From positions 1-37,819 of the forward strand of contig JAYOFO010000018.1 of NCBI GenBank assembly GCA_038117265.1: a stretch of 37,819 nt of DNA. The letters are read 5' to 3'. Below are positions 16,970 to 24,938 of the stretch, one piece after another. Position 1 is the first letter of the stretch. Each line of letters begins with the position of its first letter. The notes below the pieces were generated by a model. That model had not been told where the DNA came from, ran no database searches, and saw only the letters and a program-made list of their open reading frames with translations. A program made the position numbers and the translations under genes. Origin of the DNA: JAYPUG01 sp038117265 (GTDB taxonomy: Bacteria > Pseudomonadota > Alphaproteobacteria > UBA6615).

Positions 16970-17144
16970 TCCCTTGGCCACCTTTGTAGCTCTATTGCCC
17001 CCACAATTGGTTCAGTGGTGCTCTCTGACTGCTTAGGTTGGTGTAGCAAACAACAGAAATGTGTTGTGCTTATGGCAACCCCAAACCGGTAGTGCGGAAG
17101 AGGATCTCTTCTGCCAAGTCTTCATATCGATGAGAGACAATTAA
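16970..17144. other. Non-coding island right-flank sequence
   Basis: 175 bp between the inverted repeat and the first recognisable host codons. GC is intermediate. On the minus strand a short open run DGLIVSHRYEDLAEEILF is visible but unrecognised. By the attP reading, this would be the native right-end sequence of an element that lies next to the core in its circular form. No forward copy of the tRNA core is found in it. Confidence 0.4.
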
Positions 17145-17285
17145 ACCGTCAAGGCCGGGCACCGACTGCGGCTGGAAATCGTCAACGGCGACTCGCCGTT
17201 GACCGATACGCTGTTCACGCAACAGTACCTGCCGCACACGGTCGGACGCGACACGAACTTTCACAACGCGGAATACCCGTCGTGA
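17145..17285 (+). pseudogene. 3' remnant of a CocE/NonD-type hydrolase (X-Pro dipeptidyl-peptidase C-terminal domain)
   Basis: A host-like GC-rich frame starts abruptly just after an in-frame TAA (17142-17144) and reads VKAGHRLRLEIVNGDSPL and on to HTVGRDTNFHNAEYPS before TGA. The VKAGHRLRLEI strand and the closing tail match the very end of the C-terminal jelly-roll domain of CocE/NonD acyl hydrolases, which are normally 550-650 aa. Only about 46 codons remain and there is no start. The missing ~90% was probably lost when the island inserted or rearranged. A terminator still follows. Confidence 0.72.
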
Positions 17286-17350
17286 TTGCTATTGCCCATC
17301 GTCGAATATCGCTTCTCTGGGCGACGACTTGCCCGCGCGCCAGCGGAACA

Positions 17351-17380
17351 AAACCGGCCTGGTTTCAGCTAGGCCGGTTT
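17351..17380 (+). terminator. Intrinsic terminator after the hydrolase remnant
   Basis: AAACCGGCCT and AGGCCGGTTT form a perfect 10-bp stem around a 10-nt loop, ending in TTT then CGCTT. It sits 65 bp after the remnant's stop and probably served the original full-length gene. Confidence 0.7.
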
Positions 17381-17537
17381 CGCTTCGACGACCGGGCGAG
17401 CCGACCGAACAACCGGGGTGCCGGTTGCCGGCTGCTTGGAGTTCTTTTCCAGACGGCCCATGCGGCCGCGGTCGCCGTCGGCCGCTGTCGCGCGATCTGA
17501 TATGGTCGGGCCGGATTGCGCATGTAACGAGGCCGGC

Positions 17538-18161
17538 ATGGACCCCCTGAGTGCAGACATCCTCGGTTTCTGGTTCGGAGATACGGAACTCGCCGGCGAG
17601 ATCGCGCGGCGCGACATCTGGTTTCGCTCCACACCGGCGTTCGACGGCGAGCTGGTTCGCCGCTACCAGGACATCCAGGAGCGCGCCAGCGGTGGTGCCT
17701 TCGACCACTTCGTCGCGCATCCCGCCGACTGCCTGGCGCTGGTCCTGCTGCTCGATCAGGTTCCCCGCAACATCTATCGGGGTACCGCGCGGGCATTTTC
17801 TTCGGATGCCAAGGCGCGCGAGGTCGCACGGGAAGCGCTGGACCGGCGCTACAACGAGCAGATGTCGGTTTGGCGCAGGCTGTTCCTGTATCTGCCCTTC
17901 GAACACAGCGAGAACCTGGCCGATCAGGATCTCGCCTGCGCGCTTTACGAAACCCTCGATCAGGAACGAGCCCTGCAATCGGCCTACGACCATCGCGAGG
18001 CGATCCGGCGGTTCGGCCGGTTTCCGCATCGCAATGCGGTTCTGGGGCGCGCGAACACGCCGGAGGAAGCGGAGTATCTCGAAACCCCCCCGCTTTGGGG
18101 CAAGACGGCGGCCGAGGTTGCGGAGATCGAGAGACGGGCGGCGGCGCGCGAACGCATCTAG
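17538..18161 (+). CDS. DUF924-family protein
   Basis: 207-aa helical protein of the DUF924 family, a TPR-like alpha-solenoid of unknown biochemical role. Family marks are the opening ILGFWFGD, DIWFRSTPAFD, the conserved LLLDQVPRNIYRGTARAF, LFLYLPFEHSENLADQ and RFGRFPHRNAVLGR, and the close LETPPLWGK. Length is normal. The ATG at 17538 is preceded by ACGAGG. It is a single gene between the terminator at 17351 and hemN, about 100 bp before hemN. Confidence 0.9.
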   Translation: MDPLSADILGFWFGDTELAGEIARRDIWFRSTPAFDGELVRRYQDIQERASGGAFDHFVAHPADCLALVLLLDQVPRNIYRGTARAFSSDAKAREVAREALDRRYNEQMSVWRRLFLYLPFEHSENLADQDLACALYETLDQERALQSAYDHREAIRRFGRFPHRNAVLGRANTPEEAEYLETPPLWGKTAAEVAEIERRAAARERI

Positions 18162-18212
18162 CGCGGGTCCCGCTTGCAGCGTCTGGCGGCCCATTGCGGT
18201 GCGTGAGACGGG

Positions 18213-18226
18213 TTGAGGCGGATCAA
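18213..18226 (+). promoter_or_regulatory. FNR/FixK-type binding box upstream of hemN
   Basis: TTGAGGCGGATCAA matches the anaerobic-regulator consensus TTGAT-N4-ATCAA at nine of ten fixed positions. It lies 34 bp before the hemN ATG. Control of hemN by FnrL, FixK or Anr is well known in proteobacteria, so oxygen-limited activation is a sound inference. The location close to the start would fit a short leader. Confidence 0.7.
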
Positions 18227-18260
18227 CGCGCCGTTTGCCGGCCGGCGGCATGTTTGGGTC

Positions 18261-19589
18261 ATGAACACCCATCTGGCGATCAAGTACGACCGGCCGGTGC
18301 CGCGCTACACGAGCTATCCCACCGCACCCCATTTCGACGATTCGGTGACGGCATCGCTCTATGCCGACTGGCTTGGCGCGCAAGACAACTCGAACGCGGC
18401 GTCGATCTATCTGCATGTGCCGTTCTGCGACACGCTGTGCTGGTTCTGCGGCTGCCAGACCAGGATCGTGCGGCGTTATGCGCCGGTGGCGGACTATCTC
18501 AATGCGCTGACGGCGGAGATCGATCTGGTCGCGCGACACCTGCCCGCGCGGTTCCGGGTCGGGCATGTGCACTGGGGCGGCGGCAGCCCGACGCTGCTGT
18601 CTCCGGCGGACTGGGCGCGGATGTCGGCGCACCTGCGCGCGCGGTTCGACTTCACCGACGGTGTTTCGCACGCGGTGGAACTCGACCCCCGCGAGACGAC
18701 CGAGGCCTATGTGGCTGCGCTGCGCGCAGCCGGCGTCAATCGGGTCAGCATCGGCATTCAGGATTTCGATCCGGCGGTGCAGCGTGCCATCAACCGGCAC
18801 CAGTCCCTCGACCAGACCCGCCGCGTGGTGGACTGGCTGCGTGACCACGGCATCGCGAAGGTCAACTTCGACCTGATGTACGGGCTGCCGCATCAGGATG
18901 TCGGCCATTTGCTCGCGACCGTCGATATCGCCCTGCGCCTCGAACCGCGCCGCGTGGCGCTGTTCGGCTATGCCCACGTCCCCTGGATGCGTGCGCACCA
19001 GCGCTTGATCGACGCGGATGCGCTGCCCGGTGCCGAGGCGCGCTGGGCGCAGGCGGAGCGGGCGGCCGATCGCCTGGTCGAGGCCGGGTTCGTGCGCATC
19101 GGCTTCGATCATTTCGCGCGGTCCGGCGAGGGGCTCGCCACGGCCTTCGCGGAGGGGCGCCTGAGGCGCAACTTCCAGGGCTATACCGACGACGCATCGC
19201 CCCTGCTGATCGGGCTCGGCGCGTCGTCTATCGGCAAGCTGCCGCAGGGCTATGTGCAGAACGTGACATCGGTTCGCCGGTATGCGCGCGACGTTTGCGA
19301 AAGACGCCTGCCGGTCGCGCGGGGCCGCGCCCTGACGGCGGCGGATCGGCGGCGCGCCGCGATCATCTAGGATCTGATGTGCTACATGGCGGCCGATCTG
19401 GGCCCCGAGCGGTCCGAGTTCGGCGATTGCCTCGACCGGTTGGCGCCCCTCATGCAGGACGGCATCTGCGAGATTCGCGGTGACCGGATCGAGGTCCGCG
19501 ATCCGGCCCGTCCGATGGTCAGGCTGGTGGCGGCCGCCTTCGATGCCTATCTGGGCGGCGGACCGGGGCGCCATGCCCGCGCGGTTTAG
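18261..19589 (+). pseudogene. hemN: Oxygen-independent coproporphyrinogen III oxidase, interrupted by in-frame TAG
   Basis: Radical-SAM heme-synthesis enzyme that decarboxylates coproporphyrinogen III without oxygen. Residues 6-20 (AIKYDRPVPRYTSYP) and the [4Fe-4S] motif Cys56-x3-Cys60-x2-Cys63 (CDTLCWFCGC) are those of true HemN rather than HemW. The HWGGGSP, SIGIQDFD and YGLPHQ segments follow. At codon 370 a TAG (19368-19370) stops the frame after RRRAAII. The same frame then continues DLMCYMAADLGPE, LAPLMQDGICEI and on to the normal HemN C-terminal domain, ending at 19589. With the stop read through, length is 442 codons, usual for the family. One base change (e.g. GAG to TAG) would explain it. 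The 369-aa product would lack the C-terminal helical domain. Confidence 0.85.
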
Positions 19590-19604
19590 GACCCGTCCGG
19601 CTGC

Positions 19605-20933
19605 CTAGCGGGCCATCACCGCACAATGGTGCGGTTCACCGACGAGCAGCGTGCCGTCGGCCCGCGCCTTGTCGACCGCGGCACGGCAGGCCCTGGCCTC
19701 GTCGCCCGACAGTTTCGCGACCAGGCGTTCGACGCAGTCCTCCAGCCGGTCATCGCCCCGATAGAGCGCCATCTGCGGTCCCATCCGGACGGGGGTGAGG
19801 CCGGCCTGGACAAGTCGGGTGTAGAGGCTGGCATCGGCGCAGCCGCGCGGACCGACCCCCGAGCCCGTCGACGGGCCGAGCGCGCCGATCTTGCGCCGCA
19901 GCGCGTCGGGCAAATCGAGGTTGACCCACCAGTCGACATCCAACGCGCGGGTCATCACCGCGATGCGTCCGCCGGGCCGGGTCACCCGGGCAATCTCGGC
20001 GATCACCCGGTCGGCGTCGACCTCCTCGAGCAGGGTGCAACAATAGGCGGTATCGAAGCTCGCGTCTGGGTAGGGCAACGCTTCGGCATTCGCCTCGGCA
20101 AATGACAGGAGGGCGCCGGTTTTCTCGCCTTCCATGAGCCCGCGCGCCTCCGATAGCAGGTAGGGATTGACGTCGGCGGCGACGACGGAGACGCCGGGAC
20201 CCACCCGTTTCGTCAGGGCACGCGCCAGCGCACCCGAGCCGCACCCGAGTTCGAGAACCCGCGCACCCGGCCCGATGTGGCACGCCTCCAGCAGCTGTGC
20301 GACGAGGTCGCCATAACCCGACGCCGCACGCGATTCCAGGAGCGACACGACGCCGAGGTGCGGTCCGCCGAGCTGGACGACCGTGTTGGTCTCCGACAGG
20401 CGTGTCGCCAGCGGCTCCCACTGGGAGGGCGCCATCGACAGGGGCAAGGTGAAGATCGCCGGCCCGCTTCCGCGAACCCGGTAGTGCAGGCCCGCAATCT
20501 CCCCGGTCTCTGGTACGCCTTGCCGGTCCGGTTCGGAGGCGGACGCGGTACGAGCGAGATACGACGTGAGCGCCGCCGCCACCTCGGGTTCACGGTCGGC
20601 AATCGTGTCGGCCCAGGCGGGGCTCTCGTAACCGGGGATCGTGGCATGCGAGCCGATGGCGAAACGGGCGGCGAGGTCGCGTGCCCGCTCGCCCGGCGTG
20701 CCCAACTCTCCGCTGACCACAAGGGCGGGCACGTCGAGCCTGTCCAGGCCGTCGGGGATGCCCTTGTTGAGATGGGGCGCCACGATCGTGAGCGAGGCGA
20801 CCCGTTCGGGATGGCGTGTGACGAACTCGCCCCAGTCGCCCGACATGCAGGCGAGAAGGTGCGCGCGGGCAATGCCGAGCCGGTCGAACAGGCTCGCCAG
20901 TCGGTCGGCGGTCGATTGTGTCGTGTCGGCCAT
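19605..20933 (-). CDS. Chimeric protein: alpha/beta-hydrolase fragments plus class I SAM methyltransferase
   Basis: 442 aa. Residues about 5-115 resemble the middle and end of an alpha/beta hydrolase (HPERVASLTIVAPHL, VPALVVSGELG), but the nucleophile elbow reads ACMSGD, so the catalytic Ser position is lost, and no HG oxyanion segment precedes it. Residues about 145-175 (LHYRVRGSGPAIFTLPL) look like the opening strands of a hydrolase. From about residue 215 a Rossmann methyltransferase begins: motif I RVLELGCGSGALA, acidic AADVN, LPYPDASFDTAY and VTRPGGRIAVM. The methyl acceptor is unknown. The ATG at 20933 was chosen; a GTG at 20939 is possible. Upstream on the same strand lies a broken TRAP-receptor gene. 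Confidence 0.8.
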   Translation of the reverse strand: MADTTQSTADRLASLFDRLGIARAHLLACMSGDWGEFVTRHPERVASLTIVAPHLNKGIPDGLDRLDVPALVVSGELGTPGERARDLAARFAIGSHATIPGYESPAWADTIADREPEVAAALTSYLARTASASEPDRQGVPETGEIAGLHYRVRGSGPAIFTLPLSMAPSQWEPLATRLSETNTVVQLGGPHLGVVSLLESRAASGYGDLVAQLLEACHIGPGARVLELGCGSGALARALTKRVGPGVSVVAADVNPYLLSEARGLMEGEKTGALLSFAEANAEALPYPDASFDTAYCCTLLEEVDADRVIAEIARVTRPGGRIAVMTRALDVDWWVNLDLPDALRRKIGALGPSTGSGVGPRGCADASLYTRLVQAGLTPVRMGPQMALYRGDDRLEDCVERLVAKLSGDEARACRAAVDKARADGTLLVGEPHHCAVMAR

Positions 20934-20984
20934 GGGCACACCGCAGCGATTGTTCGGTGAGCCTAGGCCGCCGGCCGCGCGTCC

Positions 20985-21149
20985 TCAACGTTTGCGCGGA
21001 AGCCGACTGTCTAGAGGTTGACCGGGGGGTGGACGCTGCGGCGGCCAGAAGCAGTTGACCAACAGCCGTGTCTTGGCGCTCGCGCCGTTCGTCATCGCCA
21101 TGAAGACGCCGGCGGCGAGTGCCAGCATGAAGAAGTTTCGGATGCGCAT
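20985..21149 (-). pseudogene. 5' remnant of a TRAP transporter substrate-binding protein (DctP family)
   Basis: 54 codons starting with a good ribosome site (GGAGGAC). The product opens MRIRNFFMLALAAGVFMAM, a signal peptide ending ASA, then the mature start KTRLLVNCFWPPQ, which matches the N-terminus of one DctP subfamily where NCFWPPQHF is typical. After PPQ the reading becomes RPPPGQPL and ends at TGA, so about 300 residues are gone. The remnant keeps its leader and is divergent from the LysR gene, which suggests the lost transporter operon was that regulator's target. Confidence rests on the short but distinctive motif. Confidence 0.65.
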
Positions 21150-21272
21150 CTTTGTCCTCCCGCATTCGTCGCCGCTGCGGTCGTTGTGTGCCGCAGGGAC
21201 ATCCCGCCAAGGCTAATCGAGAATAAGATGCTTGAAAAATCATGCAACGTCATATAACTATAACAATGTGAT
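21150..21272. promoter_or_regulatory. Divergent promoter region between the DctP remnant and the LysR gene
   Basis: The half next to LysR is notably AT-rich for this genome. It holds TTGAAA at 21232-21237, two TATAAC copies (21253-21258, 21259-21264), and CATAT/ATATG arms that reach the LysR start codon. No Shine-Dalgarno precedes the LysR ATG, so a very short or leaderless transcript is possible. LysR-type autoregulation at such a spot is common, but spacing of the boxes is not ideal. Confidence 0.35.
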
Positions 21273-22232
21273 ATGCATATCGATCCCAAGCACCTGATAC
21301 AGCTGGCAGAGATCATCGACAGCGGTTCCTTTACCGAGGCCGCACATCGTCTGAACACCAGCCAACCTGCCCTGAGTCGGATGGCGAGCGAGCTCGAGCG
21401 AAGGCTGGCCGCGCCAATCTTCTCGTCGCGTCGCAATCCAATTGTCGCCACCGCCCTGGGGCGGGAACTGGCCGACCACGGGCGCTCGATCCGCGCATCC
21501 TACGATCGCGTTGCGCGGCTGACTGACCGCGTCGCATCGGGCGATCACGGCGAGTTGTCGATCGGCGCACCGCCGTTCCACATCGAGCGCCTGATCAGCA
21601 GCTTCGTCGCGGAGTGGATGGCGTCGCGGCCGGGTGTGCGCGTCGTGCTGAGAAGCGACTATGCGCCGAGCCTGCTCACGCACCTCATCGACGGAGAGAT
21701 GGATTTGATCCTGGCGCCGGTCCAGGTGATCGAAGGCATTCCGAACCTCATCGTTGAACGGCTGAGCCATGGCGCAAACGTGATCGTCTGCCGTGCCGGA
21801 CACCCGTTGCTCGATGCGCCCGAGATTACGGCACAGATGCTGTCGCAGGCGCGCTGGATCAGCCACGCGCGCGAAAGCCTTCTGCATCGCGATATGCGGC
21901 TCGCATTGTCGGCCGCGGGAGTCGCGTTCATCGAGCTGCCGAGCTTCGAGAGCAACTCCGCGAGCGCGGTGCGCAACCTGCTTGCGAACTCGGACATGCT
22001 GACCATGCTTCCCGAGTTGATCGCCGGGGACCTGGTCGGGAGCGGCGGCTATGCGATCCTGCCCTTCGAGTTGACGGCACCGCGGTTGCCATTTGGCTAC
22101 ATCGCACACGAGGCGCGGCAGAGTCCGGTCCTGCGCGCGTTCTGCGCCGACCTGGAGCAGTTCGTGCGCATCCGGGATGCGGAGGCACGGGCAGTCGGGC
22201 GCGCGGCGTTCGCGAGGATGCGCGCGGAATAG
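21273..22232 (+). CDS. LysR-type transcriptional regulator
   Basis: 319-aa LTTR. The N-terminal winged helix-turn-helix reads LIQLAEIIDSGSFTEAAHRL then TSQPALSRMASELE, a standard LysR recognition helix, and RNPIVATALGREL follows. The C-terminal periplasmic-binding-like effector domain begins near residue 90 (GELSIGAPPFHIERL) and includes DLILAPVQVI. It is likely a tetramer that binds T-N11-A sites in the divergent region. Its probable original target is the truncated TRAP gene at 21149. The GMC dehydrogenase 38 bp downstream, in the same direction, may now be read with it. Confidence 0.92.
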   Translation: MHIDPKHLIQLAEIIDSGSFTEAAHRLNTSQPALSRMASELERRLAAPIFSSRRNPIVATALGRELADHGRSIRASYDRVARLTDRVASGDHGELSIGAPPFHIERLISSFVAEWMASRPGVRVVLRSDYAPSLLTHLIDGEMDLILAPVQVIEGIPNLIVERLSHGANVIVCRAGHPLLDAPEITAQMLSQARWISHARESLLHRDMRLALSAAGVAFIELPSFESNSASAVRNLLANSDMLTMLPELIAGDLVGSGGYAILPFELTAPRLPFGYIAHEARQSPVLRAFCADLEQFVRIRDAEARAVGRAAFARMRAE

Positions 22233-22270
22233 GCCGTGGCAGACGGCGTGTACGACGCTACTGTCACATC

Positions 22271-23878
22271 ATGAGAATCGGTGACATCTACGACTTCATC
22301 GTCGTCGGCGCGGGCAGCGCCGGTTGCGTTCTTGCGAACCGGCTGAGCGCCGATCCGCGCAACCGCGTCCTTCTGCTCGAGGCCGGCGGGCCGGACCGCA
22401 ACCCGTGGATCCACATCCCGCTCGGCTACGGCAAGCATTTCTCCAACCCGAAGGTGAACTGGCTCTACACGAACGAGCCGGACGATGCGGTGGCGGGCCG
22501 GCGAATTCCGAACCCGCGCGGGAAGGTGCTGGGCGGATCGAGCTCGATCAACGGCCTCGTCTACATCCGCGGCCAGCGCGAGGATTACGACCGGTGGCGC
22601 CAGCTCGGCAACGAAGGCTGGGGGTTCGACGACGTGCTGCCGTACTTCCGCAAGTCCGAGGACCAGGAACGCGGCGCAAGCGACTGGCACGGTGCGGGCG
22701 GGCCGCTGTCGGTGTCGGATTCGCGTGCCCGCCACGAGCTTTGCGACGCCTTTATCGATTCCGCGGCGGCGTGCGGTTTCCCCCGAACCGACGATTTCAA
22801 CGGCCCGAACCATGAAGGGTTCGGCTACATGCAGCTCACCGCGCGCAACGGCCTGCGGGCGAGCGCGGCGGCGGCCTTCCTGCGCCCGGTGCGGGGACGG
22901 CCCAACTTGCACATCGTTACCCGTGCGCATGCGACGCGGATCCTGTTCGACGGGCGGCGCGCCGTGGGCTTGGAGTATGCGCGGGACGGCCGGCGCGAGA
23001 CGGCGCAAGCGCGCGGCGAGGTGGTGCTTTCCGGCGGGGCGATCAACTCGCCCCAGCTGCTGCAGCTGTCGGGCATCGGGCCGGCGGGCTTCCTGCGCGA
23101 GAAGGGGATCGACCTCGTCGCCGACAGCCCGGGCGTGGGCGCCAATCTGCAGGACCACTACAACATCCGGCTGGTGTATCGCTGCAACGCACCGATCACC
23201 CTCAACGACACCCTCGCCAATCCGCTGCGCGCCGTGCGCGAGGCGGCCCGCTTTGCGTTCCTGCGCAAGGGCTTCCTGACGATGGGCGCGTCGGTTGCCG
23301 CCGGCTTCTTCAAGACCGATCCGGCGCTGGCGACGCCCGACATCCAGATCGGCATCACGCTGTTTAGCGCCGAGCGGATCGGCGAGCGGCTGCACCCGTT
23401 CCCCGGCATCTCGCTGATCGTCCGCCTGCTGCGGCCCGAGAGCAGCGGCACGATCATGATCGAGTCCGCCGACCCGTTCGCGCCGCCGGCGATCCGGCCC
23501 AACTTCCTGCACCGGCCCCGCGACGGCGAGGTACTGGCCCGCGGTTGCCAGATGTCGCGCGAGATCGCGCGCACGGCGCCGCTCGCCGACTATATCGTCG
23601 CCGAGCATATTCCCGGCCCGGGTGTCGAGACGGATGCCGAGATGCTCGACTATCTGCGCCGTTACGGTGCGACGAGCTTCCACCCCGTGGGCACCTGCCG
23701 CATGGGTCCGGACGAGGCCGCGGTTGTCGATCCGTGGCTGCGGGTGCGCGGCGTCGAGGGATTGCGGGTGGTCGACGCCTCGATCATGCCGATGATCGTC
23801 TCGGGCAACACCAACGCGCCGGCCATCATGATCGGCGAGAAGGGGGCCGACATGATCCTGGAGGATGCGCGCAGGTGA
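22271..23878 (+). CDS. GMC-family FAD-dependent dehydrogenase (choline dehydrogenase-like)
   Basis: 535-aa glucose-methanol-choline oxidoreductase. The FAD dinucleotide motif is VVGAGSAGCVLANRL (residues 11-25) with LLLEAGG at strand 2. GMC signature 1 is GKVLGGSSSINGLVYIRG and signature 2 is GGAINSPQLLQLSGIGP. The active-site histidine lies in SFHPVGTCRMG, and the C-terminal Asn pair in SGNTNAPAIMIGEK. It oxidises a primary or secondary alcohol with FAD and likely passes electrons to a carrier. The substrate is open: the choline name is only by resemblance. A second member with ~60% similar motifs by eye lies at 29590-31206. Confidence 0.93.
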   Translation: MRIGDIYDFIVVGAGSAGCVLANRLSADPRNRVLLLEAGGPDRNPWIHIPLGYGKHFSNPKVNWLYTNEPDDAVAGRRIPNPRGKVLGGSSSINGLVYIRGQREDYDRWRQLGNEGWGFDDVLPYFRKSEDQERGASDWHGAGGPLSVSDSRARHELCDAFIDSAAACGFPRTDDFNGPNHEGFGYMQLTARNGLRASAAAAFLRPVRGRPNLHIVTRAHATRILFDGRRAVGLEYARDGRRETAQARGEVVLSGGAINSPQLLQLSGIGPAGFLREKGIDLVADSPGVGANLQDHYNIRLVYRCNAPITLNDTLANPLRAVREAARFAFLRKGFLTMGASVAAGFFKTDPALATPDIQIGITLFSAERIGERLHPFPGISLIVRLLRPESSGTIMIESADPFAPPAIRPNFLHRPRDGEVLARGCQMSREIARTAPLADYIVAEHIPGPGVETDAEMLDYLRRYGATSFHPVGTCRMGPDEAAVVDPWLRVRGVEGLRVVDASIMPMIVSGNTNAPAIMIGEKGADMILEDARR

Positions 23879-23894
23879 GCGTGGGCGTGCAGCG

Positions 23895-24938
23895 TCAGGC
23901 CGACATTTCCCGGCGCAACAGCTCGAGATTGTCGATGTCGGGCGAAAGCTCGCCTGCGTGGATGCGTTTGGTCATCGCGACGATGGTATCGTTGACGGGT
24001 GACGGGCGACCGCGCGCGCGGCATTCGTCGGCGACCAGCCCGTTGATCATGTCGACCTCGGAGTAACGGCGCTTCATGTGGTCCTGCAGGACCGTGTTGA
24101 TCGCCGTCGGCCCGACATCGGCGACAATCTTGTCGAGCAGCGTCTCGAGAAGATTGTTGGTGTTCTCCACGTCTTCGGGCTTCAGGCCGTAAACGGGAAC
24201 GGGCCGGTACCCGAGGAACTGGCCGGCCGCCAGCGCCTCTTCGCCGGATTTCAGGCAGACCGCACGAGCAATCGCGGCGTACTCGGGGCCATTTTCGACG
24301 AAGAGCTGGCCGTTCGTGGCATTGCAGATCGCCTTGATGCCCATCGACATCGTGTTGGTGATCAGTTTCATCCACTTGGCCGAAATCACATCCTCGCTGA
24401 TATCCACCCGCCCGGCATGGGCAAGCAACTCCGCGATCTCGCCGACCCGGTCGGCATGCGCGGGGTCGAAGGCGCCGACGCCGAACCAGGTGTGGCCGGT
24501 GTCGGTGTTGCGCTTGATCGTCGCCGGCTCGAACAGCTGGGAGGAGAGTTCGACCACGCAACCGACCGTGCGCTCGATTCCCACGATCTCGGCCAGCGGC
24601 TCGGCGGTCATGCAGTTCTGGACCGCCACGAGCATGCCGTCCGGGGCCAAGTAGGGAACGATGAACTCGGTCAGCCAGCCGGAATCGTAGGCCTTGGAGG
24701 TCAGGAGCACGACGTCGAACACGGTGTTCAGCTCGCACACGTTGCACAGATGGTGTGCGTTGACCCGCGTGGTCGTGGTGCCGGACTTGGTCTCGATCGT
24801 CACGCCGCGGGACCGCATCGCCTCCACATGCTCGGGCCACTGGTCGATCATCGTCACGTCGAGCCCGGCGCGGGTCAGGTCCGCCGCGATGCAGCTTCCG
24901 TTGGCGCCCGTGGCGAGCACCGCGATCTTCTTGTCCAT
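23895..24938 (-). CDS. Ketopantoate reductase-like (PanE/ApbA family) dehydrogenase
   Basis: 347-aa NADP-dependent reductase of the 2-dehydropantoate 2-reductase family. The N-terminal Rossmann loop is ATGANGSCIAADL. The middle VVLLTSKAYD corresponds to the conserved TKAY nucleotide-side motif. The catalytic lysine is in ISAKWMKLITNT, and the C-terminal helical domain starts near residue 190. It is longer than E. coli PanE (303 aa) and sits among catabolic genes, so it may act on another 2-keto acid rather than in pantothenate synthesis. GGGAGGAATC precedes the ATG. The gene is convergent with the GMC gene (16 bp) and divergent from the hydrolase at 25053. Confidence 0.88.
   Translation of the reverse strand: MDKKIAVLATGANGSCIAADLTRAGLDVTMIDQWPEHVEAMRSRGVTIETKSGTTTTRVNAHHLCNVCELNTVFDVVLLTSKAYDSGWLTEFIVPYLAPDGMLVAVQNCMTAEPLAEIVGIERTVGCVVELSSQLFEPATIKRNTDTGHTWFGVGAFDPAHADRVGEIAELLAHAGRVDISEDVISAKWMKLITNTMSMGIKAICNATNGQLFVENGPEYAAIARAVCLKSGEEALAAGQFLGYRPVPVYGLKPEDVENTNNLLETLLDKIVADVGPTAINTVLQDHMKRRYSEVDMINGLVADECRARGRPSPVNDTIVAMTKRIHAGELSPDIDNLELLRREMSA

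Larger units (their letters stand above)
13915..17144. mobile_element. Small tRNA-Ser-integrated element with inverted att/int ends
   Basis: The span has visibly lower GC and different codon use from its surroundings. It holds a tyrosine integrase next to the tRNA 3' end, a serine hydrolase gene and an integrase fragment. Its left boundary is the 20-nt tRNA 3' core. The same core recurs at 16950-16969, but inverted and followed by integrase start codons. To the right, 16970-17144 carries non-host-like sequence until host coding resumes about 17145. No forward-oriented attR copy of the core is seen in the window, so the right boundary is approximate and probably rearranged. Confidence 0.8.

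Noticed and set aside
18250..18264. A four-codon upstream frame overlapping the hemN start
   Set aside because: ATG TTT GGG TCA TGA overlaps the start, but it has no ribosome site and nothing suggests it is translated.
19368..19370. TAG recoding (e.g. pyrrolysine or a TAG-sense code) to explain hemN
   Set aside because: Many intact genes in the window end with TAG (aldehyde dehydrogenase neighbours such as the Gfo/Idh/MocA gene, GST, rhomboid, amidase), and nothing here suggests a suppressor system.
17289..19574. A 761-codon open frame on the minus strand
   Set aside because: It runs antisense to the DUF924 and hemN genes, which both carry clear family motifs. Its product is Arg/His/Asp-rich and unlike any protein, an effect of high GC.
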